Positions 1-9,147 are shown, counted from the stretch's first letter. The stretch is 64,000 bases of DNA from Croceibacterium segetis (GCF_011320115.1 NZ_JAANOZ010000007.1:1-64000), one strand, 5' to 3'. The notes: generated from the letters alone by a model not told the origin. Made by a program: numbers and translations.

Positions 1-2
1 AA

Positions 3-296
3 TACGGTACCGGCAAGCGGATGCCGATCAAGGCCACCCGCGCGCTGCTCAACGCCGCGCTCGACGGCACGCTGCAGGATGCCGAGTTCCGCAAGGACCC
101 GAACTTCGGCTTCGACGTTCCGGTGGCAGTCGAAGGCGTCGACAGCGCGATACTCGACCCACGCTCGACCTGGGCGGACAAGGAAGACTACGACCGCACC
201 GCGGAGAAGCTGGTCTCGCTGTTCGTGGACAACTTCGCTCAGTTCGAGGCTCATGTTGACCAGGGCGTCAGGGACGCTGCCCCGCAAGCCGCCTGA
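3..296 (+). CDS. pckA: Phosphoenolpyruvate carboxykinase (ATP), C-terminal part only
   Basis: The frame is open from base 3 and gives 97 residues beginning YGTGKRM and continuing PIKATRALL, a stretch I recognise from the C-lobe of ATP-dependent PEP carboxykinase. The enzyme converts oxaloacetate plus ATP to PEP, CO2 and ADP in the cytosol, the first committed step of gluconeogenesis from C4 acids. The later [17 protein letters not shown] and [12 protein letters not shown] segments are also typical of the family's end. The catalytic P-loop and metal ligands lie upstream, outside the window. The gene ends 46 bases before the convergent molybdenum hydroxylase gene, and I see no clear terminator between them. 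Confidence 0.9.
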   Translation, partial: YGTGKRMPIKATRALLNAALDGTLQDAEFRKDPNFGFDVPVAVEGVDSAILDPRSTWADKEDYDRTAEKLVSLFVDNFAQFEAHVDQGVRDAAPQAA

Positions 297-342
297 GGCG
301 CCGAGCCAAATAACCCTCCCACAATCGGACCTGCTCCCAAAC

Positions 343-2535
343 CTATTGTAGCGCCTCTCGCACACGTTGCGGCGTCATCGGCAAATGGCGCAATCGCTTC
401 CCGGTTAGCTTCGCCACCGCGTTTGCGATCGCAGGCGCCACAATCGGGACACCGGCTTCAGCAATGCCGGATGGAGGGTTGTCTGTAGAGATAACGGACA
501 CCTCCATTGGCGGGATTTCAGACATCCTCAGAACGGGGTAGTTATGGAAGTTGCCGGCCTGCATTACGCCACCCTTGATAGCCATTTGCTCCTTTAGCGC
601 GGCCCCGAGCCCGAAGACCATTGCGCCCGTTACCTGGGCGACAACATTGCCGGGTTGGACGGCGATTCCGGCATCTATTGCGGCCCAAAGGTGGTGGATC
701 ACGATTTTTCCGGTGTCCGGGTCCACGGAGACTTCGGCCGCGGCCGCTGTGTGGCTCCGAAGGGCATCCGAATAGGCGATCCCGACTGCGCGATCCTTCC
801 GGCCGGTATCATAGCGAGCCATTTTCGCGACCCGGTTCAATACCGCGATGGCTCGAGGGTTTTCTCCCAGTAGCGACAGCCGATACGCGAGCGGATCCAT
901 CCGCCTGAGCACGGCAACTTCATCGATCAGTACTTCGATGGCAAATTTCGTGAACCCGGCTGCGATACCGCGCCAAGCCCCCACATCGACCCCTCGGGGT
1001 GCTCGTACCCATTCAACGCTATGGTTGGGTATGGCGTAGCTAAACTCCCCACCGCCTCCTGAGACTTCGTCTCTCAGTTCGCCCTCCATTGGAGGAAGGA
1101 TGCGCACCAGGTAGGATTCGTTCACAATGCGATGCCGCCAGCCCAAAATGTCGCCCTCGGCGTTGAGACCGAGTTCGACGCGTTGCGCCGTCAAAGGCCG
1201 CAGCTTATCGTTGCGAATGTCATCTTCACGGAGCCAGATCATTTTGACTGGCCGTCCCGGCACAGATTGCGCGAGCATGAGCGCGACGAGCATGTCGTCG
1301 CCATCAAGTCGGCGACCAAACGCCCCGCCAAGCAGCTGGGCATGCACATTCACCTTATCCGGAGTGGTGTGACCGAATTGCGCAGCGAGCATCTTTAGTC
1401 TGGTCGGCCCTTGTGTACCAGACCAGATATCAATCACGTCGCCATCAACTTTGACCGTAACGTTCAAGGGCTCCATGGTCATATGAGCAAGGTGCTCGGA
1501 AAAGAATTCAGCCGTCAGGACTGAGGCGCTCCCCTCGATTGCGGCGGCAGAGTTTCCAGCCGCGAACATAGTGGTTGCGGCCTGCGTTCGATCTCTTGCG
1601 AGCCGCTGATAGTCGGCGAGGACGAGGTCGCTGTCATAGTCTCGAGCCTTTGAAGTGGCGGACCATTCGACCTTGAGGTGGCTCTTGGCCAACATCGCGG
1701 CCTCGATATTTTCTGCGATGATACCCACGCCGACTGGCAGGCTGACGATCTTGATGACACCAGGAACGCCCTTTGCAGCGGAATCGTCCACTGACATCGG
1801 CCGCTCATGCTGCACCTCCGGAAACGCGACGCAGGCGTAGAGCATCCCAGGTTGTTGCGTATCGATCGCATACCGCGCTGAGCCGTCGACTTTGGAAGGC
1901 ACATCAACGCGACCGACATCCCGGCCGATTAGACGAAAATGAGATGGTTTCTTCAGCTCTCCCAACGTCACATCTGCAACATACCCGACGGCCGACGGAT
2001 GCTTCGCGATTGCGCCGAAGCTCATCGTCCGGCCCGTTTTGACATGGAGAACTTGACCGGGCGCCGTGCTCAACTCGTTGAGCGGCACATTCCAAATTCC
2101 GGCAGTCTTGGTCATGAGGATCTTGCGCGCCTGAGCGCCTGCGAGGCGCAGCTTATCGTAATAGCCGGCCACCGTTAGACTGCTCACTGTCGTGAGCTGG
2201 GGACTTCCGAACAACGGAGTGAACGCCGGGTTGCCAAAAACTTCCGAGTCCTGCGGCGTTTCTGTGACGCGAACTCGACTCCAGTCCGCGTCCAGCTCCT
2301 CAGCAAGGATCAACGGCAGTGCGGTTCGCACACCCTGACCCATCTCGGCCGCTGGGGCGACGATTGTGACGTAATCGTCTTCGTCGATGGCCACCCACGC
2401 ATTGGGAGTGAAGGAAGCGTTCTGCCCGGCGGCTGCGAAGTCGGATCCCAGCAGCAGGACCACGTTGACGGCACTCGCGGAAATGAGGAAGGAGCGGCGT
2501 GTAAGGGCGTGAACCGCGATCCGGCTCGAGATCAT
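343..2535 (-). CDS. Xanthine oxidase-family molybdopterin-binding subunit (isoquinoline 1-oxidoreductase beta-like)
   Basis: A 730-residue large subunit of a molybdenum hydroxylase of the aldehyde/isoquinoline oxidoreductase type. The N-terminus carries a twin-arginine-like signal (LTRRSFLIS followed by a hydrophobic run to about residue 36), so the holoenzyme is probably exported folded to the periplasm. Cofactor-binding stretches are visible, including GGAFGRR near the middle and RAPRGVDVGAWRG. The start overlaps the stop of the upstream [2Fe-2S] subunit gene by four bases (ATGA), which implies a dimeric enzyme made from one message. No FAD subunit and no cytochrome c partner lies nearby, so the electron acceptor is unknown. 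The substrate cannot be read from sequence: an N-heterocycle or an aldehyde are the family options. Confidence 0.85.
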   Translation of the reverse strand: MISSRIAVHALTRRSFLISASAVNVVLLLGSDFAAAGQNASFTPNAWVAIDEDDYVTIVAPAAEMGQGVRTALPLILAEELDADWSRVRVTETPQDSEVFGNPAFTPLFGSPQLTTVSSLTVAGYYDKLRLAGAQARKILMTKTAGIWNVPLNELSTAPGQVLHVKTGRTMSFGAIAKHPSAVGYVADVTLGELKKPSHFRLIGRDVGRVDVPSKVDGSARYAIDTQQPGMLYACVAFPEVQHERPMSVDDSAAKGVPGVIKIVSLPVGVGIIAENIEAAMLAKSHLKVEWSATSKARDYDSDLVLADYQRLARDRTQAATTMFAAGNSAAAIEGSASVLTAEFFSEHLAHMTMEPLNVTVKVDGDVIDIWSGTQGPTRLKMLAAQFGHTTPDKVNVHAQLLGGAFGRRLDGDDMLVALMLAQSVPGRPVKMIWLREDDIRNDKLRPLTAQRVELGLNAEGDILGWRHRIVNESYLVRILPPMEGELRDEVSGGGGEFSYAIPNHSVEWVRAPRGVDVGAWRGIAAGFTKFAIEVLIDEVAVLRRMDPLAYRLSLLGENPRAIAVLNRVAKMARYDTGRKDRAVGIAYSDALRSHTAAAAEVSVDPDTGKIVIHHLWAAIDAGIAVQPGNVVAQVTGAMVFGLGAALKEQMAIKGGVMQAGNFHNYPVLRMSEIPPMEVSVISTDNPPSGIAEAGVPIVAPAIANAVAKLTGKRLRHLPMTPQRVREALQ

Positions 2536-2993
2536 TCCTGCCTCCCAGATGCGCTTTCAATGGCTGAAACAATCTGGCCGTACGTCCCGCAGCGACAAAT
2601 ATTCCCGTTCATCGCCGCCACAATCTCATTGCGGGTTGGTTTAGGATTCTTGGTCAACAAGCTGGCCGCCTGCATGATCTGACCCGACTGACAGTAGCCG
2701 CATTGCGGAACTTGGAACTCGATCCAGGCTCTCTGGAGAGGGTGGCTGGAGTCTGGAGATAATCCCTCGATAGTGGTGACTTTTGCCTCGCCGACGTCAC
2801 TAATCTTCACCTGGCATGAGCGGACCGCTTCTCCATCGAGGTGAACTGTGCAAGCTCCGCAGAGGCCGGCGCCACAGCCGAACTTTGTGCCCGAAAGCTT
2901 GAGATGCTCGCGAATGACCCAAAGCAATGGAGTTTGGGGATCGACTAGGACGTTCTTGGCCTGCCCATTAATCGTCAAAGTGGTTTCAGCCAT
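2532..2993 (-). CDS. [2Fe-2S] subunit of molybdenum hydroxylase (isoquinoline 1-oxidoreductase alpha-like)
   Basis: The 153-residue small subunit has two iron-sulfur sites. The plant-ferredoxin-type cluster uses Cys40, Cys45, Cys48 and Cys60 (CGAGLCGAC plus a later C). The second cluster lies in the helical domain, with CGYC at 98-101 and CRC at 133-135. I chose the ATG at 2993 (MAETTLTING) because the family begins directly with the beta-grasp strand; the open frame upstream lacks family-like sequence. It passes electrons from the molybdopterin site of its partner, with which it overlaps by four bases. Upstream lies the regulatory region shared with the divergent TonB receptor. It has no signal of its own and probably rides out with the Tat-tagged large subunit. 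Confidence 0.88.
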   Translation of the reverse strand: MAETTLTINGQAKNVLVDPQTPLLWVIREHLKLSGTKFGCGAGLCGACTVHLDGEAVRSCQVKISDVGEAKVTTIEGLSPDSSHPLQRAWIEFQVPQCGYCQSGQIMQAASLLTKNPKPTRNEIVAAMNGNICRCGTYGQIVSAIESASGRQE

Positions 2994-3114
2994 TGAGTCT
3001 TCGCGCGCCTTTCCAAACGGTGGCAACTGCATCGCTCAGCGCGATAGCAAAAGCCTGCTCCTCGGTTCGCGACTTGATGAGCGCGACCCACCTTTCGAGC
3101 GAGTACCACTCCCA

Positions 3115-3139
3115 TTTCATATGATTGTATTATGTGAAA
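3115..3139 (-). promoter_or_regulatory. Putative operator, left copy (imperfect palindrome)
   Basis: The arms TTTCATATGAT and ATTATGTGAAA flank a three-base centre and match in 9 of 11 positions when one is reverse-complemented. The motif lies about 120 bases upstream of the iron-sulfur subunit start. Read on the minus strand it contains ATAATACAATC followed by ATATGAA, the same elements found near 3335 on the plus strand. Which regulator binds is unknown; no regulator gene lies next to it. Confidence 0.4.
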
Positions 3140-3334
3140 CCGACATTCGGTGTCAACCGCAGCATTCCAAAACACCAGAGCCGCGAGGACGGTTGCAGAC
3201 CAAATTGGAGATCCCAACGAGGCCGTCTAGAAGCGAAGCTCATTTTTATCGTGATATATAAATCACTTACGGCCTCCGCATCTTACGCGATGGCAGTCGC
3301 AAAAAAAGCTTGCATGCTCGGTCGTCACCTGACA

Positions 3335-3356
3335 ATAATACAATCCGATAATATGA
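3335..3356 (+). promoter_or_regulatory. Putative operator, right copy
   Basis: ATAATACAATC at 3335-3345 is followed by ATATGAA a few bases later. This repeats the motif seen on the minus strand at 3115-3139. It lies about 110 bases before the TonB receptor start. The mirrored placement suggests one protein controls both divergent transcripts. Confidence 0.4.
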
Positions 3357-3464
3357 ACGATTGAAACGTCTTGCCGTCTCGAGAGGTGAGGTGAAATACC
3401 TTCATCCTCCGCCCGACGCTTGGCGCCAAGGATTGCCGGGGCAGCGTGAAATTGGGAGGTGATT

Positions 3465-5897
3465 ATGGGGTATCAGCAGTCTAGTTTTTTCGGAAGGCGT
3501 TGGCGTCGACTGATCCTGGCGAGTTCAGCGCTCGCAGTGACTTTGCCGGCGGCGGCATGGGCCCAAGACGACCCCGACGCTGCGGCCAAGCCGGTGGCAA
3601 AGTCCACGGACGAGCAGGGGGCCAGTCAACAAACTGAGGAAGACCGGGGGCTGGAGACCATCGTCGTTACAGCGCGAAAGCGCGAGGAGAATCTTCAGGA
3701 TACTCCCATATCGATTTCAGCGTTTTCTTCCGACACTCTTAACTCGCGACAAGTCACCAACATCGCCGAAATCGGCAACTTTGCGCCCAATGTCAGCTTT
3801 GAAAAAGGGGCTGCATCGTCGGGTTCGAGTTTCGTCCTTACGACCTTCATTCGTGGCGTGGGACAGAGCGACTTCAACCTTACGATCGATCCGGGCGTCG
3901 GCTTGTACGTTGACGGGGTCTATGTCAGTCGCTCGGTCGGGGCGCTGCTCGATACCGCCGATGTGCAGAGTGTCCAGGTGCTGCGTGGGCCGCAGGGTAC
4001 ACTGTTCGGCAAGAACACCATCGGTGGTGCCATCGTCGTCACGTCGAAGAAACCTTCGTCTTCGTTCGAGGCTGAGGCCGAAGCAACAACTGGACGGTAT
4101 AATCGCGCGGATTTCCGCGGCATGCTCAACGTGCCTGTGAGCGACATCCTTAAGCTTCGTGCCACCGTCTCATATCAGAGCCGTGACGGCTACGTGAAGC
4201 GGCTGGTTGACGGCGAGAAAATGGGCAATCAGAACAGTCTTGCCGGCCGCCTGCAGGCGCTCATCGAACCATCGAGCAATTTCAGTATTCTCCTGTCGGG
4301 CGACTACACGCACACGCGCGAGGAGGCCTTGCCAACCACCTTGCTGGCGGTGAACGGATCTACCGATCCATCGCTCAACCTGTTCAGCCAGTTCTATAAC
4401 TGGGTCGCGGCACCGATTGCCGCCGGCCACCCGCCGCTCACGATCTGCGGTGCGCCGGGCGTGCCCGCGCCGACGAGCGATCCACGCTGTTACAGTTCAC
4501 GATGGATTACCGGCAACAATTACACCACCAATGCCTCCGCGCCGAACACGTCTGACCTCGACCTGTGGGGCGTTTCCGCAGTCATGGATTGGGACATCGG
4601 GGTTGCGAACCTGAAATCCATCACAGCCTATCGCAAGCTGTCGAGCCACTTCTTTCTCGATAATGATTCGTCACCGCTCCACGTCCTGGAAGCCTCTAAT
4701 GACTATTATCAGAAGCAATTTAGCCAGGAATTCCAGCTAACTGGGAAGGCATTCGACGATCGCCTGAACTGGCTTGTCGGCTTGTTCTATCTCAAAGAGA
4801 AGGGCACCGATCGTAATCACCTCATCGCTTCCCTGGCGGATTTCCTGAGCGGCGGCTTTGTCGACAACGACAGCTATGCCGCTTTCGCCCAGGGGACCTA
4901 CAAGTTGACCGATGCGCTAAGCGTGACGCTGGGCGGGCGCTATACGGACGAGACGAAGCGGTTCCTGCCGGATCAGTTGATCACGCTGGACAAAACCGGC
5001 GGATCGATCCTCTTCCTGAGCCGCCTCTTCATTCCAGACCTGACGCTTAACCCGAACGGCGATCGCATCCTGCCTCCCATATGGGGCACCACCAGGTCTA
5101 AGGAGTTCACACCGTCAGTCAGCGTGGACTATCGCCTCACGCCGGATGTCCTTGGCTATGTCAGCTATTCCAAGGGCTTCAAGAGTGGCGGGTTCACCCA
5201 GCGTGTATTCCCCCCACTGCCGCAAGTTCCCAACTTCAACCCGGAATTTGTGACAAGCTACGAAGCGGGCATTAAGACCGAGTTTTTCGACCATCGCCTA
5301 CGCGTCAACGCAGCGGCGTTCCTGGCGCACTATAACGGTCTCCAGATCACGGTCTTCGATCCGAGCGGCGCGTTGTTCGGCGGCGCGACGCCGACAACCC
5401 GCAATGCCGGCCGTGCGAGAATCCAAGGGTTCGAGCTCGAAACCGAAACCCGCTTGGCCGAATGGCTGCTCCTGAATGGGGACCTCGGTTATACTGATGC
5501 CAAATATGTCGAAGTTTCTCCGCTGGCGACCGAAGTGACGCTGAACAGCAAGCTGCCCTACGTACCGAAGTGGACGGCAACAGGTGGTGTCACGATCGGC
5601 AGCTTCGAGTTGCCCTTCGGCAAGATCAGCTTCCGGGGGGATGTCTCCTACAAAGGGTCGCAGTTCTTGACGGCCAACAACACGCCCGTCCTCTTTCAGA
5701 AGGCGGTCACTCTGGTGAGCGCTAGCGCGTCCATCTCGGACCAGGACGAGCATTGGACCCTGTCCGCGGGCGTCACGAACCTGACCAACGAGAAATACCT
5801 GACTGCGGGATATGAGTCGCTGGGCGCCGCCGGGTTCGCAGAAGGGACCTATTCCCGCGGCTCGGAATGGTTTCTCCGGCTTCGCTACCGTTACTAG
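3465..5897 (+). CDS. TonB-dependent outer membrane receptor
   Basis: An 810-residue receptor that uses proton-motive force, via TonB-ExbB-ExbD, to import a substrate across the outer membrane. A signal peptide is visible (hydrophobic run about residues 19-34, cleavage near AWAQ), then the TonB box region (ETIVVTARKREE), the plug with its RGVGQSDFN and LRGPQGTLFGKN stretches, and a long beta-barrel ending in the aromatic tail LRLRYRY typical of BamA-inserted proteins. The ATG at 3465 is preferred over a GTG at 3459 because GGAGG lies five bases before it. The adjacent oxidative enzymes suggest uptake of an aromatic or terpenoid compound rather than a siderophore; that is inference. In sphingomonads such receptors often accompany catabolic genes. 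Confidence 0.9.
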   Translation: MGYQQSSFFGRRWRRLILASSALAVTLPAAAWAQDDPDAAAKPVAKSTDEQGASQQTEEDRGLETIVVTARKREENLQDTPISISAFSSDTLNSRQVTNIAEIGNFAPNVSFEKGAASSGSSFVLTTFIRGVGQSDFNLTIDPGVGLYVDGVYVSRSVGALLDTADVQSVQVLRGPQGTLFGKNTIGGAIVVTSKKPSSSFEAEAEATTGRYNRADFRGMLNVPVSDILKLRATVSYQSRDGYVKRLVDGEKMGNQNSLAGRLQALIEPSSNFSILLSGDYTHTREEALPTTLLAVNGSTDPSLNLFSQFYNWVAAPIAAGHPPLTICGAPGVPAPTSDPRCYSSRWITGNNYTTNASAPNTSDLDLWGVSAVMDWDIGVANLKSITAYRKLSSHFFLDNDSSPLHVLEASNDYYQKQFSQEFQLTGKAFDDRLNWLVGLFYLKEKGTDRNHLIASLADFLSGGFVDNDSYAAFAQGTYKLTDALSVTLGGRYTDETKRFLPDQLITLDKTGGSILFLSRLFIPDLTLNPNGDRILPPIWGTTRSKEFTPSVSVDYRLTPDVLGYVSYSKGFKSGGFTQRVFPPLPQVPNFNPEFVTSYEAGIKTEFFDHRLRVNAAAFLAHYNGLQITVFDPSGALFGGATPTTRNAGRARIQGFELETETRLAEWLLLNGDLGYTDAKYVEVSPLATEVTLNSKLPYVPKWTATGGVTIGSFELPFGKISFRGDVSYKGSQFLTANNTPVLFQKAVTLVSASASISDQDEHWTLSAGVTNLTNEKYLTAGYESLGAAGFAEGTYSRGSEWFLRLRYRY

Positions 5898-6094
5898 AAT
5901 GCCCGATCGGCCCGGATGAGCTAGCTGGTATCAACCTGACAGCGCGCTCATCCGGCCGACGCCTTGAACGGGGCAGCATTTCGTGCCCGCGCTTCTTTAG
6001 AACACCCGAGATAGAGACCTCGTGCCGCCGCGGCCGGCGTTTTTCACAGCATCCAGGCGATGCCCGATCGAGCGATGACCTTGGAGGCAAGAAC

Positions 6095-7261
6095 GTGACT
6101 TCATCTCACCTCAAGTGCGCCGAGCCGACATCTGAGCAGGCTGGGGGGGCGCCGCGGCACTACGCGAAAGCGGCAGTCTCTCGGTCCCCGCGCGCAGCCT
6201 TCACGATTGAAGACATCAGCTTAGAGGCCCCGCGTGATGACGAGATCCTGGTCCGGTTGGTGGCCACGGGAGTGTGTCACACGGATCTGATTGCCCGCGA
6301 CCAGCTCTATCCGGTTCCACAGCCGATCGTGCTCGGTCATGAAGGAGCCGGGGTCGTCGAAGCAGTTGGTGCCGGCGTTCGCCATGTTGAGCCAGGCGAC
6401 CACGTAGTGTTGAGCTTCCTATCTTGTGGGAGCTGCTCCACGTGCCGTGCCGGCGCACCCGCTTATTGCGTGAACCTGTTCGAGCTGTGCTTTGGCGGTT
6501 CCCGTTGCGACGGAAGTAGCGCGATATGCGATGCTCACGGCCAACCTCTGCATGGTCACTTCTTTGGCCAGTCATCGTTCTCCACGCTTGCGGTTACGAA
6601 CGCCCGTAACGCTGTGAAAGTGCGTCGCGACGTTCCTCTTGCGCTGCTTGGTCCGCTTGGCTGCGGGGTGCAGACGGGCGCTGGCGCCATCCTAAACGCC
6701 TTGCGCCCAACGGCGGGGCAGAGCTTGGCCGTGTTTGGCGCCGGTGCGGTCGGTCTGAGTGCCGTTATGGCTGCGCGCCTAGTGGACGCCTCGCCAATTA
6801 TTGTGGTCGACGTAAATCCGGCGAGGCTGTCCCTAGCCAGCGAATTGGGAGCGGATGTGATAATCAATGCAACGCAGGCCGATGTGGTGAAGGAAATCCT
6901 GGCCGCGAGCGGAGGCGGGGCCGATTTCACGCTCGAAGCGAGCGGCCTACCGCGGGTGCTACATCAGGCCATAGACACGCTGGGACAGCGCGGAATCTGC
7001 GGAATCGTCGGTGCGCCGGCATTTGGGAGCGAATGCAGCTTCGATATCACCGAGCTTATTGTCGGAGGAAAGATGATACGCGGCATCGTCGAAGGCGACA
7101 GTGTCCCGGAGGAGTTCATTCCGAGAATGATCGATCTGTATCTCGATGGCCGCTTCCCGATCGATCGGCTTGTGACAACCTATCAGTTGGATGATATCAA
7201 TAGCGCCATCGCCGATGTCGAGCGCGGGATAGTGGTAAAGCCGGTGATCTTGCTATCTTGA
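6095..7261 (+). CDS. Zinc-dependent alcohol dehydrogenase (aryl/allyl alcohol type, MDR family)
   Basis: A 388-residue medium-chain dehydrogenase that oxidises an alcohol to an aldehyde with NAD(P)+. The catalytic zinc region is at Cys61-His62 and GHE at 81-83. The structural zinc ligands are Cys111, Cys114, Cys117 and Cys125. A Rossmann motif GAGAVGL follows, then a conserved segment around VVDVNPARL. I chose the GTG at 6095 because GGAGG lies seven bases upstream; the longer open frame from 5867 has no family-like residues and would overlap the receptor gene. It resembles aryl-alcohol and geraniol dehydrogenases, but the substrate is not decided by sequence. It may feed an aldehyde to the divergent molybdenum hydroxylase, which is inference from position. 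Confidence 0.85.
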   Translation: MTSSHLKCAEPTSEQAGGAPRHYAKAAVSRSPRAAFTIEDISLEAPRDDEILVRLVATGVCHTDLIARDQLYPVPQPIVLGHEGAGVVEAVGAGVRHVEPGDHVVLSFLSCGSCSTCRAGAPAYCVNLFELCFGGSRCDGSSAICDAHGQPLHGHFFGQSSFSTLAVTNARNAVKVRRDVPLALLGPLGCGVQTGAGAILNALRPTAGQSLAVFGAGAVGLSAVMAARLVDASPIIVVDVNPARLSLASELGADVIINATQADVVKEILAASGGGADFTLEASGLPRVLHQAIDTLGQRGICGIVGAPAFGSECSFDITELIVGGKMIRGIVEGDSVPEEFIPRMIDLYLDGRFPIDRLVTTYQLDDINSAIADVERGIVVKPVILLS

Positions 7262-7310
7262 ACGTTGCGAGGACGAGGGGAAGAAGGTTTCGCAGCGGAC
7301 ACATGACTTA

Positions 7311-7508
7311 ATGACACGGCATGAGCGGCGCCCGGTTTGCAATGCCTGCATCCGCGAGGGTTTGGGGCTGCCCTTCGGTTCGTCGCATCCGGCGCTGATT
7401 ACGGCCGCGCTGGCTACCACCGGCGAATTCATCCGTGAAATGGGTATTTGCTTGATCTGCTGCAAAGAGCGAAAGGTAATCCGTCGCGCTACAGAGCAGG
7501 TGGAATAG
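7311..7508 (+). CDS. Small hypothetical protein with paired cysteine motifs
   Basis: A 65-residue protein. CNAC lies near the N-terminus and CLICCKERKVIRR near the C-terminus, so the four or more cysteines could form a zinc ribbon. The arrangement of the cysteine pairs around a short helical stretch, and the basic ending, make it more convincing than random frames of this size, but there is no clear ribosome-binding site before the ATG. It lies between the alcohol dehydrogenase and NADH dehydrogenase genes. I do not recognise a named family. It could be a spurious frame. Confidence 0.4.
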   Translation: MTRHERRPVCNACIREGLGLPFGSSHPALITAALATTGEFIREMGICLICCKERKVIRRATEQVE

Positions 7509-7715
7509 AAGTGGCCCCAGGGCGACATTAAAGGCCGCCTGACTCCAATTCACGACTTCCGCTTGCCACGCTTCGCGGACCTACCTTGCCACGGCATCTG
7601 AATGGCTTGGAGTGACCGCAAGCGGACCCACTGCCATCAGGAGTCCAAAGAAGTTAGCGGACGGTGCTTTCGTCGGCGGCCACGTTTCAGCATAGTGGGC
7701 CACTTTGCCACGGGG

Positions 7716-9032
7716 GTGAAATTGCGGCGCAAGACACAGATCGTTGTAGTGGGTGGCGGCGCAGGGGGTCTTGAGCTGGCTCGGCGCCTGGGAGCGAAGT
7801 ACGGGCGCAAGCACCACGACATCATTCTGATCGAAAGGAATCGTACTCACATTTGGAAACCGCTGCTGCATGAAGTGGCTGGGGGGTCGCTTGATGCAAA
7901 CCTCGACGAGGTGGGCTATCGCAGCCACTGCCACCGCTGGGGATACCGGTTCTTCAACGGGGCGTTCGAGAGCATCAACCGTGAGACTGGAGAAGTGCTT
8001 CTCGCGCCGCTGCTCGACGAAGACGGTAGCGAATTGGTCGGCCGCCATGCGATCCGCTTCGACTACCTGGTGATCGCCGTTGGCTCGGTCACCAATGATT
8101 TCGGCATTCCCGGCGTCGCCGAGCATTGCATGTTCCTCGACGACCGCGCCGGTGCCGATCGATTCCGCAATCGGCTGCTCGATCACTGCCTGAGCGTTTC
8201 ACGCGCAATGCACGGCGACCCGGGCATCGACGCCAAGGTGCGCATTGCCATTGTTGGCGGCGGAGCGACCGGGGTCGAGCTCGCGGCCGAGCTCTACAAT
8301 GCGGCCGCCGCCTTGCGGCACTACGGGCTCGAGGTGTTCGACGAGAGCCGGCTGCAGGTTTGCGTGATCGAAGCGGGCCCTCGCATCCTCCCCGCCTTGC
8401 CCGAGCGCCTGGCGGACGCAGCCAAGGCCGAGCTGGAAGCGCTCGGCGTAAGCGTCCTCACCAGTGTACAGGTGATTGAAGCGGTCCCGCACGCGATTTT
8501 GACTGCCGATGGGAGACGCATTGAAGCCGACCTCATGGTCTGGGCGGCCGGAGTGCGTGCGCCCGGCGCCCTCGCTGACCTCGGGCTGGAGGTGAACCGC
8601 AACAACCAGTTGATCGTCCGTGACACGCTCCAGACCACGCGCGACGAGCGCATCTTCGCGATCGGCGATTGCTGTTCGTATACCCCGCCCGGCGCCGAGC
8701 GGCCTGTGCCACCGCGAGCGCAGGCGGCGCACCAGATGGCAACCGCCGTCTACCACAACCTCGTCCGTCTACAGCGGGGCCAGCCACTAGAGCGGTTCGT
8801 CTATCACGACCACGGCTCGCTCGTGTCGTTGAGCCGCTACTCAACAGTCGGGAGTCTGATGGGCAACCTGGTCGGCGGGCGGATGGCGGTTGAGGGCCGT
8901 CTGGCGCGTCTGGTCTACACATCACTCTACCGCATGCATCTGATCGCCATCCACGGCTGGCTAAAGGGCCTCGCGCTCATGTTGGTCGGCAGAGTCAACC
9001 GGATCATTCGCCCGCGGCTCAAACTACATTGA
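7716..9032 (+). CDS. ndh: Type II NADH dehydrogenase (NDH-2)
   Basis: A 438-residue peripheral membrane flavoprotein that oxidises NADH and reduces quinone without pumping protons. The FAD-binding motif GGGAGGLELA lies at about residues 13-22 and the NADH-binding motif GGGATGVELAAE at about residue 180. The conserved IFAIGDC is also present, and the C-terminus is hydrophobic and basic (MHLIAIHGWLKGLALMLVGR), suited to membrane anchoring. I chose the GTG at 7716 because it gives the family's usual short lead before the first beta strand; an open frame continues upstream to 7602 without similarity. It may serve as a low-coupling NADH sink during catabolism of reduced substrates. Confidence 0.88.
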   Translation: MKLRRKTQIVVVGGGAGGLELARRLGAKYGRKHHDIILIERNRTHIWKPLLHEVAGGSLDANLDEVGYRSHCHRWGYRFFNGAFESINRETGEVLLAPLLDEDGSELVGRHAIRFDYLVIAVGSVTNDFGIPGVAEHCMFLDDRAGADRFRNRLLDHCLSVSRAMHGDPGIDAKVRIAIVGGGATGVELAAELYNAAAALRHYGLEVFDESRLQVCVIEAGPRILPALPERLADAAKAELEALGVSVLTSVQVIEAVPHAILTADGRRIEADLMVWAAGVRAPGALADLGLEVNRNNQLIVRDTLQTTRDERIFAIGDCCSYTPPGAERPVPPRAQAAHQMATAVYHNLVRLQRGQPLERFVYHDHGSLVSLSRYSTVGSLMGNLVGGRMAVEGRLARLVYTSLYRMHLIAIHGWLKGLALMLVGRVNRIIRPRLKLH

Positions 9033-9147
9033 AGGTCTCTTCTGGTTGGGCCGCTCCTGACGCAAAAGGTTCGTTCGCGTGAGCGGCGCTTAGTGGCCGA
9101 CAGCTGACCGTCCGCTTTGCCTACAGATCACGAGATTGCCGACGAAA

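Larger units (their letters stand above)
2994..3464. other. Divergent intergenic region, about 470 bp, AT-rich
   Basis: No credible gene is seen here. The stretch is clearly richer in A and T than its flanks and separates the leftward molybdenum hydroxylase genes from the rightward TonB receptor gene. It contains two copies of an 11-base core (ATAATACAATC, or its complement), one in each orientation, listed separately as putative operators. A Shine-Dalgarno sequence GGAGG at 3455-3459 serves the receptor gene. Confidence 0.6.

Noticed and set aside
5867-6094. An N-terminal extension of the alcohol dehydrogenase from 5867
   Set aside because: It would overlap the receptor gene end and contains no dehydrogenase-like residues. 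A good GGAGG before the GTG at 6095 gives the normal family length.
9033-9147. An att-like repeat or terminator at the left edge of the island
   Set aside because: I see neither a hairpin with a T-run nor a repeat of the lepA or tRNA ends in these 115 bases.
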